Below, in pieces: positions 1 through 6,136 of a stretch of DNA of 8,074 nt; within the stretch, counting starts at the first letter, position 1, and each line of letters opens with the position of its first letter. The notes beneath the pieces are model-generated. The model saw nothing but the letters and a program-made list of their open reading frames with translations, was not told the DNA's origin and ran no database searches. This DNA is from Bacteroidia bacterium (GTDB lineage Bacteria > Bacteroidota > Bacteroidia > Bacteroidales > UBA12481), in assembly GCA_026391235.1 (NCBI GenBank), contig JAPLDV010000113.1, forward strand, positions 1-8,074, in the 5' to 3' direction. The position numbers were made by a program, and so were the translations under genes.

Positions 1-1
1 T

Positions 2-811
2 GGTATTGCAATTAACCGCATCGAAAGCGACAACCGACAACTGATATTACTGTCAGGTAATGAGAAGGTAAATAGGGCTGACTCAGTTATTATTGCAACG
101 GGCTTTGATTTCTTCGATGCCCGGTTGAAAGAGGAATTCGGATACGGTATGTATAAGCATGTGATTACGTCACCCGATCTGGAACACATCCTTAAAACCA
201 ATACCGATGATCTACGGAAAGACGGCAATGATCCGGCATCAATAGCATTTGTGCACTGTGTGGGCTCGCGTGATCAACAGATCGGGATCAATTATTGCAG
301 CCGTTTGTGTTGTATTACAGGGATCAAGCAGGCTATAGAGATAAAGGAATTGTTTCCTTCATGCAGGGTGGTAAATTTTTATATCGATATACGGGCGTTC
401 GGTACCGGTTATGAGGAGCTCTACCGTGAAGCCCAGGAAAAACATAGAGTGCAGTTTATACGCGGCAGAGTTTCGGAAGCATCCGAAAATCAGCAACATA
501 GAATAGTATTAAAAGCCGAGGACACGCTGATGGCGAGGCCACTGAAACTGACGGTCGACTGGCTCGTTCTTCTCGTTGGCATGGTTCCTTCCTGCACGCA
601 GGTTCAGATTGATTACCAACCATGCACCGACCGTGAAACAGGTTTTTATTTTCCGGCCAATGCCTTTACCGGCAGTAGGATAGGGGGTGAAGCCGGCATT
701 TTCACGGCAGGTGCCTGCAGCGGTCCGATGAGTATCCCCGAGGCCGTTGCATCCGGACGTTCGGCTGCCATGGAGGCCTGGCAATATTTAAAAAAAGACA
801 GGCAGGAATGA
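2..811 (+). CDS. hdrA: HdrA-like FAD/iron-sulfur oxidoreductase subunit, C-terminal part (5' end outside window)
   Basis: The frame is open from base 2 and ends at TGA 809-811, giving 269 visible residues. The gene starts upstream of the window, so an internal TTG at 125 is not its start. Visible HdrA signatures are an IIATGFD..FDAR segment ending the Rossmann-like part, then VITSPDLEHIL, then FVHCVGSRD with Cys86 followed by Cys99, Cys103 and Cys104 (fragment numbering). This C-x12-C-x3-CC pattern ligates an inner [4Fe-4S] cluster in HdrA proteins. DIRAFGTGYEELYREAQE and LLVGMVPS are also typical. In the family, HdrA carries FAD and is the flavin electron hub of heterodisulfide reductase and Qmo-type complexes. 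The protein stops right after the FAD-domain ending (GIFTAGACSGPMSIPEAV...), with no C-terminal ferredoxin domain, so it resembles short HdrA or QmoA forms. It overlaps the next gene by 4 bases (ATGA), which implies coupled translation. HdrA family is sure; substrate and partner are unknown. Confidence 0.93.
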   Translation, partial: GIAINRIESDNRQLILLSGNEKVNRADSVIIATGFDFFDARLKEEFGYGMYKHVITSPDLEHILKTNTDDLRKDGNDPASIAFVHCVGSRDQQIGINYCSRLCCITGIKQAIEIKELFPSCRVVNFYIDIRAFGTGYEELYREAQEKHRVQFIRGRVSEASENQQHRIVLKAEDTLMARPLKLTVDWLVLLVGMVPSCTQVQIDYQPCTDRETGFYFPANAFTGSRIGGEAGIFTAGACSGPMSIPEAVASGRSAAMEAWQYLKKDRQE

Positions 812-1215
812 CTGGCAAAAAGAACTTTGGATTCGAGATGCTTTCCGGACGCCAGATTGATCTGGACCTTGCCGGAAATTCCCTTGCCACAGAACTATTC
901 AAAGCGGTAAAGGCCTGGAACTCATGCATCAGCTGCGGATCTTGCACTGCTGTCTGCCCCGCCGGCATTAATTTCCGGAAGCTGCACTATCAGATCAGGA
1001 TGGCGGTAGAGACGGATATGGTAGAGACGGATATATCCGTCTCTACAGGTTCTGGCGTAATGCAGGTAGGGGCAGATAATTACCTGTCTCTACAGTCATG
1101 TTTTATGTGCGGCAAATGCCAGTTAGTTTGTCCGCGTGGTATTCCTACCCGGTATCTGGCCATACAGATCATGCAAAAAACCAGACAATATGCAGAAGGT
1201 ATTCCATCCGTTTGA
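808..1215 (+). CDS. hdrC: HdrC-like protein with two [4Fe-4S] clusters, linker expanded by a repeat insertion
   Basis: A 135-residue cytosolic protein whose ATG overlaps the stop of the HdrA-like gene. Two classical CxxCxxCxxxCP motifs are present: Cys40/43/46/50 (CISCGSCTAVCP) and Cys98/101/104/108 (CFMCGKCQLVCP). In HdrC these two [4Fe-4S] clusters carry electrons between HdrA and the CCG-domain subunit, and the same role is inferred here. The distance between the motifs is about 47 residues, longer than the roughly 25-32 I expect for HdrC. The extra length matches residues 67-96, which are encoded by palindromic repeats (1006-1093) and give a VETDMVETD peptide repeat. The frame is kept and both cluster motifs are intact, so the gene looks functional. 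Its 3' end overlaps the next gene by 26 bases when that gene starts at 1190. There is no good Shine-Dalgarno, only AGGA very near the ATG. Confidence 0.92.
   Translation: MTGKKNFGFEMLSGRQIDLDLAGNSLATELFKAVKAWNSCISCGSCTAVCPAGINFRKLHYQIRMAVETDMVETDISVSTGSGVMQVGADNYLSLQSCFMCGKCQLVCPRGIPTRYLAIQIMQKTRQYAEGIPSV
1006..1093. repeat. Cluster of GTAGAGAC-type palindromic repeats inside the hdrC-like gene
   Basis: Three related units lie in 88 bases. A half unit GTAGAGACGGATAT (1006-1019) is followed by a perfect 26-base palindrome at 1021-1046 (arms GTAGAGACGGAT and ATCCGTCTCTAC around a central AT). After a 19-base spacer comes an imperfect 28-base palindrome at 1066-1093 (left arm GTAGGGGCAGATAA, right arm TTACCTGTCTCTAC; three arm mismatches, two of which would be G-U pairs in RNA). 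The first palindrome could fold in mRNA as an 11-bp stem with a TATA loop. All three units begin on the same codon phase (starts 15 and 45 bases apart) and encode V-E-T-D, V-E-T-D and V-G-A-D. Repeats beginning GTAGAGAC and ending GTCTCTAC are, from memory, dispersed intergenic elements in Bacteroidota and cyanobacteria. I see no other copy in this window. Confidence 0.88.
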
Positions 1216-3061
1216 TCCTTTTGTACTGCTGTTCACAGTGGGGTTTTCCTTTGTAGGGATCTTCTTCCTGTACAAGCTGATCCGGTGGATTGAACGACTT
1301 TCCAACGACGATATGGAGCTTCTGAACAACAGTATCTTCTCGTCGAAAACCTGGAAAGCACTGGGCGAAATCATCCGGGAATCACTCTTTCACCGAAAAA
1401 TCTTCGGTGTAAATAAGCGCTTGGGATACATGCACATGAGCCTGGCCTTCGGCTGGTTTATGCTTATCCTGCTCGGTAATATCGAGTCGACATATTATTC
1501 AGGAAGATTATTTAAACCAATCTATGTTTCTGTTTTCTGGCGGTTCTTTGATCCCGGACCGGCATTTCCGCAAGCTGTTTACCTGCCCGGATTTGCCTTT
1601 TGGATGGATTTCTTTCTCCTTCTGGTTTTGAGCGGTCTGGCCCTGGCAATCTTCAAACGGTTCCGCTCTTCCTGGATGGGCTTGAAACGAACTACCCATC
1701 AACGGCCGGTCGACCGGATAGCACTGACCGCATTATGGCTGATCTTTCCCATCCGCCTGCTGGCCGAAAGTGCCACCTGCGGAGCCAATGGCACCGGCAG
1801 TTTCCTTACCGGCACCCTCGGCCACCTTCTATCCACTGCACTGAGCCATGAACCTTCATTCTTGAGCCTTCAGCCTTTCGTTCTTCCTTTGTGGTGGGCC
1901 TATTCATCAGTGCTTCTTGTTTTCTTTGTTTGCATGCCATTTACGCGTTATGCACATATCCCTTCAGAGGCCGTTCTTATTTTTCTGCGCAAATATGGGA
2001 TCCGTTTATCTAAGGCATCTCCCGGATATACTGATCTTTCAATCCATTCGTGTTCATCCTGCGGGGTATGCATCGATCCCTGCCAGCTTACTGATGCTTC
2101 ACCTGGCAGTCCCGTTCAGAGCAATTATTTTATTAAATCGATCAGGCACCGTGAAGCTTCTGATGTTCAGTGGGATTGCCTGCAATGCGGCCGCTGCGAA
2201 AAGGTTTGTCCGGTTGGACTTGAACTGATGCCGCTGAGGCAAATCAGCCGCGTGGATATGACAATGGGTTCAAAATCAACTATTTTTGGCCAGGCAGGAC
2301 GAAACGGCCAGACACACCGGATTCTCTATTTTGCCGGGTGCATGACTCATCTGACTCCTTCAATAATACGATCAATGACTAAAATATTTGATCAGGCAGG
2401 ATCATCCTGGCAGTTTTATGACTCAGATGGACGTGCCTGCTGCGGACGGCCATTGAAGCTGGCCGGACAATCTGAAGGGGCAAACAGGATAAAGGAGCAG
2501 CTTCAGGCCGGTTTCCTGGCTTCGGGAGCTGAATTGCTGGTTACTTCCTGTCCGATTTGCTACCGGATGTTTAATGAAGAGTATGATCTTCCCGGGATGA
2601 AGGTTCTGCATCATACCCAATATATTCTCGAGCTAATTGAATGGAAGCGCATAAAATTGGATCAGAATAATCTGGCTGCCGCTTACCACGAGCCTTGCGA
2701 GCTGGGCCGGGGCTCCGGTGTTATCAGAGAACCCCGTGAGTTGCTCGCAAAGTTGTACCGAACTGACTCGACTCCTGATATTGAAGGGCTATGCTGCGGG
2801 GGCAGTCTGGGCGCGCCCGGACTTGATCTGGCCACCCGTCGGGCAGTTGCCCGCGGAGCATTTAATGAACTTACAGCTGGTAAACCGGATGTCCTGATAA
2901 CCGCCTGCCCGCTTTGTAAAAAAACGTTCAGTCCGGTTTCAAACATCCCCGTAATGGATTTTGCCGAAGCCACAGCCCGAATTCTTTTTGAAGGACCGGC
3001 GAAACAGGAGATGACGAAATCTATAAGATCTCGTCAAAAGCAGCCGGTGGCCGCTGGTTAA
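1190..3061 (+). CDS. Membrane-anchored HdrE/HdrD-like fusion: cytochrome-b-like domain, two-cluster ferredoxin, two CCG domains
   Basis: 623 residues from ATG 1190. An upstream GTG at 1136 lies inside the codons for the second HdrC cluster and would give an atypical N-terminus, so 1190 is preferred. Residues 1-265 form a NarI/HdrE-like membrane domain with hydrophobic segments near 9-30, 79-98, 137-155, 177-193 and 229-250; His82, His211, His220 and His256 are candidate heme b ligands. Residues 288-298 and 330-340 hold two [4Fe-4S] motifs (C288/291/294/298 and C330/333/336/340-P). Two complete CCG domains follow: Cys384, Cys417-418, Cys454/457, and Cys503, Cys535-536, Cys573/576. In HdrB/HdrD, CCG domains bind non-cubane [4Fe-4S] clusters at the disulfide-reducing site. 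The inferred role is quinone- and membrane-linked electron transfer with the HdrA- and HdrC-like partners. The true substrate is unknown, and the absence of methanogenesis genes here makes CoM-CoB heterodisulfide unlikely. No clear terminator follows. Confidence 0.92.
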   Translation: MQKVFHPFDPFVLLFTVGFSFVGIFFLYKLIRWIERLSNDDMELLNNSIFSSKTWKALGEIIRESLFHRKIFGVNKRLGYMHMSLAFGWFMLILLGNIESTYYSGRLFKPIYVSVFWRFFDPGPAFPQAVYLPGFAFWMDFFLLLVLSGLALAIFKRFRSSWMGLKRTTHQRPVDRIALTALWLIFPIRLLAESATCGANGTGSFLTGTLGHLLSTALSHEPSFLSLQPFVLPLWWAYSSVLLVFFVCMPFTRYAHIPSEAVLIFLRKYGIRLSKASPGYTDLSIHSCSSCGVCIDPCQLTDASPGSPVQSNYFIKSIRHREASDVQWDCLQCGRCEKVCPVGLELMPLRQISRVDMTMGSKSTIFGQAGRNGQTHRILYFAGCMTHLTPSIIRSMTKIFDQAGSSWQFYDSDGRACCGRPLKLAGQSEGANRIKEQLQAGFLASGAELLVTSCPICYRMFNEEYDLPGMKVLHHTQYILELIEWKRIKLDQNNLAAAYHEPCELGRGSGVIREPRELLAKLYRTDSTPDIEGLCCGGSLGAPGLDLATRRAVARGAFNELTAGKPDVLITACPLCKKTFSPVSNIPVMDFAEATARILFEGPAKQEMTKSIRSRQKQPVAAG

Positions 3062-3411
3062 AATTTGGGAAATTAACGACAGAGGATTAACGCTCAAATG
3101 ATTTTCGCGCTGGGAATTTCGAAACCAGGCCGACTGTCTTCACCCGGCGCTATAATAAAGAATAATTGAAAAAGAGTTTAAAAAAGGATTGAATTCTTAA
3201 ATTGCAATTCCAAATTTCAAGTTGGAATGAAAACAAAAATTGCTTGCATGCCATTATCACTGATTTTCCTCTGCCTTTTCTCAGGCAAAGTGAATCCACG
3301 GATCAAACTTTTTACGGTTTTCCTTATAAAAGGGGATAAGGACTGTCAAACTGCCTAAAATATCTTAAACGCTAATGTTTATTTAATCTAAAACCTATTT
3401 AATTTTAAACT
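3062..3411. other. 350-base spacer between the Hdr-like operon and the outer-membrane protein gene
   Basis: AT-rich overall. Visible items are weak. GCGCTGGG (3107-3114) can pair with CCCGGCGC (3143-3150), with one G-U pair, across a 28-base loop. It is not followed by a T tract, so it is a poor terminator candidate. ATTCCAA (3207-3213) can pair with TTGGAAT (3222-3228), masking the ATG of a small ORF at 3227. CCTTAT/ATAAGG (3322-3341) is a 6-bp stem. I found no exact TAnnTTTG, the Bacteroidota -7 element, so the promoter for the 3412 gene is not located. No RNA gene was recognised. Confidence 0.5.
3227..3358 (+). CDS. Possible 43-residue secreted small ORF or gene remnant
   Basis: ATG 3227 opens 43 codons to TAA 3356-3358. 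The N-terminus is signal-peptide-like: MKTK, then a hydrophobic core (MPLSLIFLCLF), then SGKVNP. The rest (through FTVFLIKGDKDCQTA) shows no domain. It sits 53 bases upstream of the outer-membrane protein gene on the same strand. It could be a genuine small secreted peptide, the start of a decayed secreted protein, or chance. The start codon lies in a weak hairpin. Low confidence. Confidence 0.2.
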   Translation: MKTKIACMPLSLIFLCLFSGKVNPRIKLFTVFLIKGDKDCQTA

Positions 3412-4008
3412 ATGAAAAAATTCAAATTTGTCATTTTAGGAGCAATAATATGCTTCAATTTTGGTACACTTTTCAGCCAGACTGAAAAGAAATCCCTGAT
3501 TAAACCTTTTGGAATTGGTTTACACATTGAACAATTCAAGTTAAACGACATTACTGATTTGGCCAATTCACCCGCGAATAAAATTATTCTTTCAATTAGC
3601 CCGAGCCGATCATTTCGACTGGAACCTGAGTTGGGATTGCGGTTTGCAAAAGATCAAAACAGCGATAATAGCTCCAATTGCGTTTATATGGGATTAGGGG
3701 CATTAGGGATGTTTCAGCGAAATAACCTAAACCTGTATGCCGGGTTGAGATTTGAATATGGAATGATTAATGTTAACTCGAAAGACTATAACGGAGCGAA
3801 GCGAACAGACGAGACAAACAGAGTTACGCTGGGCCCGGTATTGGGAGCCGAATACTATTTAGGCGAAAATTTCACGTTTGGAGGAGAAGTCGGGTTCAGG
3901 TATGTTTCAATCGGAAGCACAGTTTCCCCAAAACCAACAGGTTACGAAGATTCAAAGACTTCCAATTTTTCAACTGATACAGGACTGTTTGTGCGTTTTT
4001 ATTTTTAG
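3412..4008 (+). CDS. Outer-membrane beta-barrel protein, unassigned function
   Basis: 198 residues. A signal peptide of about 23 residues (MKKFKFVILGAIICFNFGTL...FSQ) probably cleaves before Thr24, the usual Bacteroidota pattern. The mature part has alternating aromatic/hydrophobic strands typical of small OMPs, for example FRLEPELGLRF, LNLYAGLRFEYG, LGPVLGAEYYLG, FTFGGEVGFRYVSIG and a last strand TGLFVRFYF. It ends in phenylalanine, the usual C-terminal residue recognised by the barrel assembly machinery. Size fits an eight-stranded barrel (OmpA-like or porin-family DUF3575/OMP_b-brl type), inserted in the outer membrane. The leader before the ATG is almost pure A/T with no Shine-Dalgarno, as usual in this phylum. 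It is a single-gene unit, closed by the terminator at 4095-4130. Nothing links it to the redox operon except orientation. Barrel assignment is firm; function is unknown. Confidence 0.85.
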   Translation: MKKFKFVILGAIICFNFGTLFSQTEKKSLIKPFGIGLHIEQFKLNDITDLANSPANKIILSISPSRSFRLEPELGLRFAKDQNSDNSSNCVYMGLGALGMFQRNNLNLYAGLRFEYGMINVNSKDYNGAKRTDETNRVTLGPVLGAEYYLGENFTFGGEVGFRYVSIGSTVSPKPTGYEDSKTSNFSTDTGLFVRFYF

Positions 4009-4094
4009 GATATATTAACCATTCTGTACAACATTAGCGACCATTTAAGATTAGATTTCGTTCAAAACTTTATCATCACCTGTCATCATCTGAA

Positions 4095-4130
4095 AGGCTT
4101 CCCGGTACCAACCGGGAAGTCTTTATTTTA
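4095..4130 (+). terminator. Intrinsic terminator of the outer-membrane protein gene
   Basis: AGGCTTCCCGGT (4095-4106), loop ACCA, ACCGGGAAGTCT (4111-4122) form a 12-bp stem with one G-U pair, followed by TTTATTTT (4122-4129). It lies 87 bases after the stop at 4008. In the reverse direction the hairpin lacks a good T run, so it is mainly a + strand terminator. The end of the decayed DUF4249-like frame on the minus strand runs into it. Confidence 0.85.
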
Positions 4131-4272
4131 CGAGGAAACAAAATTGAGATGTTTTAGTATACCGGCCCGATCAGAGAGAATCGAGGGTCCGGTAATCCAT
4201 GGGATAGCCATTTAGTTCGGTTTTCCTGGCTAATACAAAGATTCCGAGCCCATTCTCAACATTCGTGTAGTC
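4123..4272 (-). pseudogene. C-terminal remnant of a second DUF4249-type lipoprotein
   Basis: Read on the minus strand from 4272, the frame gives DYTNVENGLGIFVLARKTE then LNGYPMDYRTLDSL, and meets TGA at 4171-4173. After that stop the same frame continues with SGRYTKTSQF and ends at TAA 4123-4125. This matches, in order, the C-terminal end of the intact DUF4249-type protein in this window (YTNLDNAQGLF at residues 290-300, TIDSIA at 317-322, TKHLGFL at 327-333). The remnant therefore spans the last 50 or so residues of a paralog, interrupted by an in-frame stop and cut off at its N side at about 4273. No start codon or promoter belongs to it. Divergence from the intact copy is large, so it came from a different paralog, not a recent duplication. 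Confidence 0.62.
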
Positions 4273-4274
4273 GC

Positions 4275-4390
4275 CCAGTCCCATCTCACTTTTACCCTCC
4301 AGATATCATTTGTCGACATGCTGGAGGAAGATGCATCAAACCGGAACAGGAGAGGGTGTCGCCTTGTGTGGGAAAAATGGAAAAACTGGC
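4275..4390 (-). pseudogene. Frameshifted PKD-repeat remnant fused to the DUF4249-type remnant
   Basis: On the minus strand 4390-4352 encodes ASFSIFPTQGDTL. After a two-base shift, 4349-4275 encodes LFRFDASSSSMSTNDIW then RVKVRWDW. Together these reproduce the first half of a PKD repeat as in the neighbouring intact gene (VASF...FDL and ...TIFFDASSSHDS...YRWDW). The repeat breaks off at RWDW, and the next bases belong to a different protein family (the DUF4249-type remnant), so a deletion or recombination joint lies near 4273-4275. It begins only five bases after the stop of the intact PKD-FISUMP gene. It lacks a start codon and is out of frame, so it is not expressed as a protein. Confidence 0.6.
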
Positions 4391-4394
4391 TCTG

Positions 4395-6134
4395 CTATTG
4401 GGCATCTTTTATACATCGCACAGAATACGAACCTAATGATGAGTTGTATCCTGGCAAAACCTTCTGCTGTTTATTATCAAATGTGATAATCCAATGACTG
4501 CTTCCCTCAAGGCCATTCAGTTTGGTTTGTGACCAGTAATATCCATAAACATCTTTCCCTGTAATAGTCTTTGGAACGACTTCGTTGTTGACCATACCCG
4601 CCAGCACAATATTGAATCCTGATTTTCCCCCGGGAAATAAATCCTCGTAAAGGGTTGATGCTTCATATTGGCTGAATAACTTTTCCCAATCTTCTTTGGT
4701 CGGGACCTTCCACCCATCCGGACAAACAAAGGAAAGGTTATTGGCTGGGTACAGTCGGCCGAAATCCATCTGATAGTAACCGGAACCTTGCGAATTAGTG
4801 TGCTGGAACTCCAGGTTTTTTGCAAACCACCATTGATCACCGATTCTTACCGTTCCATAATATTCATATCCGCTGGCTCCGCGTTTATCCAGCAGAATGT
4901 CGGTTTGATTGGTACCAGTGCCTATAGAGATGGTTTTCCTGGCCGTATCGGTCAAACCGCCTTCATCCATGATATTTACCTTAACCGGGTAAATTCCGGG
5001 CTCAGAAAAGACATGAAATACCTCCATAGTGTAGGAAAAGTCAGTATCCCATACTCCGTCGCCGTTCCAATCCCACCTGGATAACAACTCTGATGGTGAG
5101 TTTTCCGGATCCCGGCAGCCCCAGAGATCAAACCGAATCTGTGTACGGGTATTTCCCCCGATTGAACTCGCTACGAAACTTGCGACCGGAGGTTTATTCC
5201 TGTGACCAATGAGAACTTCTTTCACCACCTGATTGATCAGACCGCGATAATTCTTAACCTCAAGCCTGACAGAATGCAAACGGTCGCTCAGGAAACTGTA
5301 TTGTGCTTGAGAAGAATCGCTGAATTGAGTATCAAAAATCCCATCGTTTTGCCAATCCCACCGGTACTTCATAGCCCTATCAGGATAAAGGGAGTCATGA
5401 GACGAGCTGGCATCAAAAAAAATAGTATCCTCAGAAACCGGTGACTTTGGGGTCCATTCAAAATTGGCAACGATGGAAGTATCCAATAAAGTAATTACAA
5501 CCAGGCCAGAGACATTATCCGTTAAACCCATAGTATCAATAACTTCAACCATTGGAAGATAAATTCCTATGGTTGGGAATTGATAATGATAAATACTTGA
5601 AGAAGTAAATCCGGTATCAAATTGCCTGTTCCCATCCAGATCCCATCTAAACCGAAGTGTTTCGATCGAATCTTCATCATCTTTTGTCCCTGATGCATCC
5701 AGAATGAATTCTGTATAAGGGGTTCCGGTTGCAGGTGTTACAACCAGATGGGGTTTAGGTTTGGAATAGCCTTGTTCAACATTGATTTCAAATTGGGCGG
5801 TATCCGATAATCCATTTAAATCCATTGCAATTACTTTGGTCAACTTTTTACCTGCGACTAAGTACCTGTGCTCAAATTGTATATTATTGGAAAAAGGAGA
5901 ATCCCAGAACCCGTCATTATCCCAATCCCATCTGAAAAACAGTTTATTCTGATCGGGCTTATCAATTATCGAACCCCTAAAGTCAAAGCTAAATACGGTA
6001 GTCGTCAGGCCTTTCCAAGGCGAAAACGAAGAAACAATCTGCGGAGGATTATGACCTGCCTCCTCCTTTTTACAAAATGCAAGAAGAAGTATGAGCCCAA
6101 TCAGGGTAATTATTCTATAACTCTTTCCCCCCAT
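4395..6134 (-). CDS. Surface lipoprotein with four PKD-like repeats and a C-terminal FISUMP domain
   Basis: 579 residues from ATG 6134, two bases after the stop of the upstream gene; an in-frame TTG at 6140 would overlap that stop and is less likely. The N-terminal segment MGGKSYRIITLIGLILLLAF precedes Cys21-Lys-Lys. This looks like a lipoprotein signal, though Phe at -1 is unusual. Four PKD-like beta-sandwich repeats follow (about 31-119, 125-216, 220-309, 314-404), each with a RWDxxxDGxxDTxF-type motif (RWDWDNDG 69, RWDLDGNR 163, RWDWQNDG 258, RWDWNGDG 353). Residues 421-577 form a FISUMP (Fibrobacter succinogenes major paralogous) domain: YGTVRIGDQWWFAKNLEF, CPDGWKVPTKEDWEKL, GYYWSQT and the ending SVRCIKD. 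PKD repeats usually act as extracellular spacers or binding modules, and FISUMP is found on exported proteins of unknown role. Third gene of the lipoprotein operon; probably exposed on the cell surface. Confidence 0.88.
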   Translation of the reverse strand: MGGKSYRIITLIGLILLLAFCKKEEAGHNPPQIVSSFSPWKGLTTTVFSFDFRGSIIDKPDQNKLFFRWDWDNDGFWDSPFSNNIQFEHRYLVAGKKLTKVIAMDLNGLSDTAQFEINVEQGYSKPKPHLVVTPATGTPYTEFILDASGTKDDEDSIETLRFRWDLDGNRQFDTGFTSSSIYHYQFPTIGIYLPMVEVIDTMGLTDNVSGLVVITLLDTSIVANFEWTPKSPVSEDTIFFDASSSHDSLYPDRAMKYRWDWQNDGIFDTQFSDSSQAQYSFLSDRLHSVRLEVKNYRGLINQVVKEVLIGHRNKPPVASFVASSIGGNTRTQIRFDLWGCRDPENSPSELLSRWDWNGDGVWDTDFSYTMEVFHVFSEPGIYPVKVNIMDEGGLTDTARKTISIGTGTNQTDILLDKRGASGYEYYGTVRIGDQWWFAKNLEFQHTNSQGSGYYQMDFGRLYPANNLSFVCPDGWKVPTKEDWEKLFSQYEASTLYEDLFPGGKSGFNIVLAGMVNNEVVPKTITGKDVYGYYWSQTKLNGLEGSSHWIITFDNKQQKVLPGYNSSLGSYSVRCIKDAQ

Positions 6135-6136
6135 AT

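Noticed and set aside
1006..1093. CRISPR-like array or transcription-factor operator
   Set aside because: The units are palindromes with unequal spacers inside a coding frame, not regular direct repeats with unique spacers, and no promoter is nearby.
1136..1189. GTG start giving a 641-residue version of the membrane fusion
   Set aside because: The added residues come from the codons of the second HdrC cluster in another frame and give a non-typical N-terminus; ATG 1190 fits better.
3107..3150. Hairpin after the Hdr-like operon as a terminator
   Set aside because: The stem is 8 bp with a 28-base loop and no T tract; not credible as an intrinsic terminator.
4073..4092. Tandem 10-base repeat TCATCACCTG/TCATCATCTG
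   Set aside because: Only two copies with a mismatch; too short to mean anything.
4788..5444. Plus-strand reading frames opposite the PKD-FISUMP gene
   Set aside because: They are antisense shadows of a gene with clear domain motifs and show no domain of their own.
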